NCBI GenBank assembly: GCA_903873135.1
Contig: CAIQNH010000197.1
Coordinates: 1-48,588 of the forward strand
Direction: 5' to 3'
DNA length: 48,588 nt
Origin: an uncultured Actinomycetes bacterium
GTDB taxonomy: Bacteria; Actinomycetota; Acidimicrobiia; Acidimicrobiales; Microtrichaceae
Part shown: positions 47,602-48,588 of the stretch, in pieces
Numbering within the stretch: position 1 is the first letter of the stretch
How the letters are laid out: every line of letters begins with the position of its first letter
The notes under the pieces: model-generated
Databases searched by the model: none
Seen by the model: only the letters and a program-made list of their open reading frames with translations
What the model was told of the DNA's origin: nothing
Program-made: the position numbers and the translations under genes

Positions 47602-48570
47602 ATGCCGACCTCCACACCCGACCGCAACCTGGCCCTCGAGCTCGTCCGCACCACCGAGGCCGCCGCCCTCGCCGCCTCCCGCTGGGTCGGACGAGGCGAC
47701 AAGGAGGCCGCCGACGGCGCCGCCGTGGACGCCATGCGGCTGATCCTGGGGACCGTGCGCATGACGGGGACGGTGGTGATCGGGGAGGGCGAGAAGGACG
47801 AGGCCCCCATGCTCTACAACGGCGAGGTCGTGGGCGACGGCAGCCAGCCGAACGTCGACATCGCCGTGGACCCGATCGACGGCACGACCCTCACCTCCAA
47901 GGGTCGGGGCGGCGCCGTGGCGGTGATCGCAGTGTCCGAGCAGGGCACCATGTTCGACCCCGGGCCGTGCGTCTACATGGAGAAGATCGCCGTCGGTCCC
48001 GAGGCCGCCGGCGCCGTGGACCTCGAGGCGTCCGTGTCCGACAACCTCCGGGCCATCGCCGCCGCCAAGGGGATCGACGTGACCGAGGTGACCGCCACGG
48101 TCCTCGACCGGCCGCGCCACGACGACCTGGTCGCCGAGATCCGGGACACGGGGTCCCGGATCAGGCTGATCGGCGACGGCGACGTGGCTGCGGCGATCGC
48201 GACGGCGTGGCCGGACTCCGGCGTCGACGTGCTGTTCGGGATCGGCGGGACACCCGAGGGGGTGATCGCCGCTGCAGCGCTCAAGTGCATGGGCGGCGAG
48301 CTGATCGGCCGGCTCTGGCCGCGCGACGACTCCGAGCGCTCCCAGGCCGTCGAGCAGGGCTACGACCTGAGCCGCGTGCTGGGGACCGACGACCTGGTGG
48401 CGGGCGACAACTGCTTCTTCGCCGCCACGGGCATCACCGACGGCAACCTGCTGCACGGCGTGCACTACCAGCGGACGGGCGTCACGACGCAGTCCCTGGT
48501 CATGCGGTCCCGCTCGGGCACGGTCCGCCTCGTCGAGGCCCGGCACCACCCCGACAAGATCGAGGCCTGA
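47602..48570 (+). CDS. glpX: Class II fructose-1,6-bisphosphatase
   Basis: A 322-residue gluconeogenic enzyme that hydrolyses fructose-1,6-bisphosphate. The metal-binding and active-site stretches are visible: [35 protein letters not shown], and [20 protein letters not shown]. The first helix ([37 protein letters not shown]) is typical of GlpX. It is the only glycolysis/gluconeogenesis gene in the window. The final 18 bases after it contain nothing I can identify. Confidence 0.96.
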   Translation: MPTSTPDRNLALELVRTTEAAALAASRWVGRGDKEAADGAAVDAMRLILGTVRMTGTVVIGEGEKDEAPMLYNGEVVGDGSQPNVDIAVDPIDGTTLTSKGRGGAVAVIAVSEQGTMFDPGPCVYMEKIAVGPEAAGAVDLEASVSDNLRAIAAAKGIDVTEVTATVLDRPRHDDLVAEIRDTGSRIRLIGDGDVAAAIATAWPDSGVDVLFGIGGTPEGVIAAAALKCMGGELIGRLWPRDDSERSQAVEQGYDLSRVLGTDDLVAGDNCFFAATGITDGNLLHGVHYQRTGVTTQSLVMRSRSGTVRLVEARHHPDKIEA

Positions 48571-48588
48571 GTCCGTGTCCCCCATCAT

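Overview
The window is 48.6 kb of very GC-rich DNA, densely coding, with GTG starts about as common as ATG and almost every gene coupled to or divergent from its neighbour. Gene content and order point to Actinomycetota. The gatC-gatA-gatB, ligA plus UROD/MetE-like gene, and mnmA-iscS blocks, the SpoIIM/RDD/DUF58/MoxR/DUF4350/DUF4129 cluster and the TreS-maltokinase-GlgE-GlgB route are all arranged much as in mycobacteria. The style of the genes and promoters suggests a deep-branching class such as Acidimicrobiia, but that is inference. I see no rRNA, tRNA, CRISPR array, insertion sequence or prophage. It reads as ordinary chromosomal core, and no gap between genes exceeds about 190 bp.

Layout. 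(1) 1-4130, minus strand: the 5' end of a TauE/SafE-type exporter, gatB, gatA and gatC (tRNA-dependent amidotransferase), and an Est30-like esterase. (2) 4131-7006: an SCP2 sterol-carrier-like protein behind a hairpin-rich leader, a DHA2-type MFS exporter and a membrane-anchored orphan. (3) 7007-14116: a HAD phosphatase, ligA, a UROD/MetE-like protein, a membrane orphan, mnmA and iscS, so nicked-DNA joining and the sulfur relay to tRNA 2-thiouridine lie together. (4) 14163-21262: the RDD / SpoIIM / DUF58 / MoxR / DUF4350 / DUF4129 / multipass membrane cluster. (5) 21296-24399: a methyltransferase, an acyl-CoA thioesterase-like protein, an SRPBCC protein and a zinc-ribbon rhomboid protease. (6) 24465-38870: glucan metabolism. 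It holds a family 2 glycosyltransferase, glgB, maltokinase, treS, a mycothiol-nitroreductase-like thioredoxin-fold protein, an FHA protein, a small membrane protein, glgE, an anchored beta-propeller and, divergently, glycogen phosphorylase. Trehalose can be converted to maltose, to maltose-1-phosphate and then to branched alpha-glucan, and GlgP can degrade the product. (7) 38886-48588: an enoyl-CoA hydratase, a protein kinase, a Fur-family regulator, MeaB with a NifU-like scaffold, murA, an MFS transporter, an alpha/beta hydrolase, a J-domain protein, an acidic two-repeat orphan and glpX.

The most useful non-gene signal is a recurring -10-like hexamer (mostly TAGNNT or TACNNT) placed 5-9 nt before about 18 start codons on both strands. 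This implies widespread leaderless transcription, and I used it to choose starts. Other points to examine are MurA with Asp in place of the catalytic Cys, a maltokinase with no canonical start codon ahead of its conserved N-terminus, a CPYS rather than CPxC active site in the nitroreductase-like protein, a UROD/MetE-like protein without its usual zinc ligands, near-palindromic -10 elements that may serve two divergent genes, and two tandem hairpins ahead of the SCP2 gene. I did not find a clearly novel multi-gene system.
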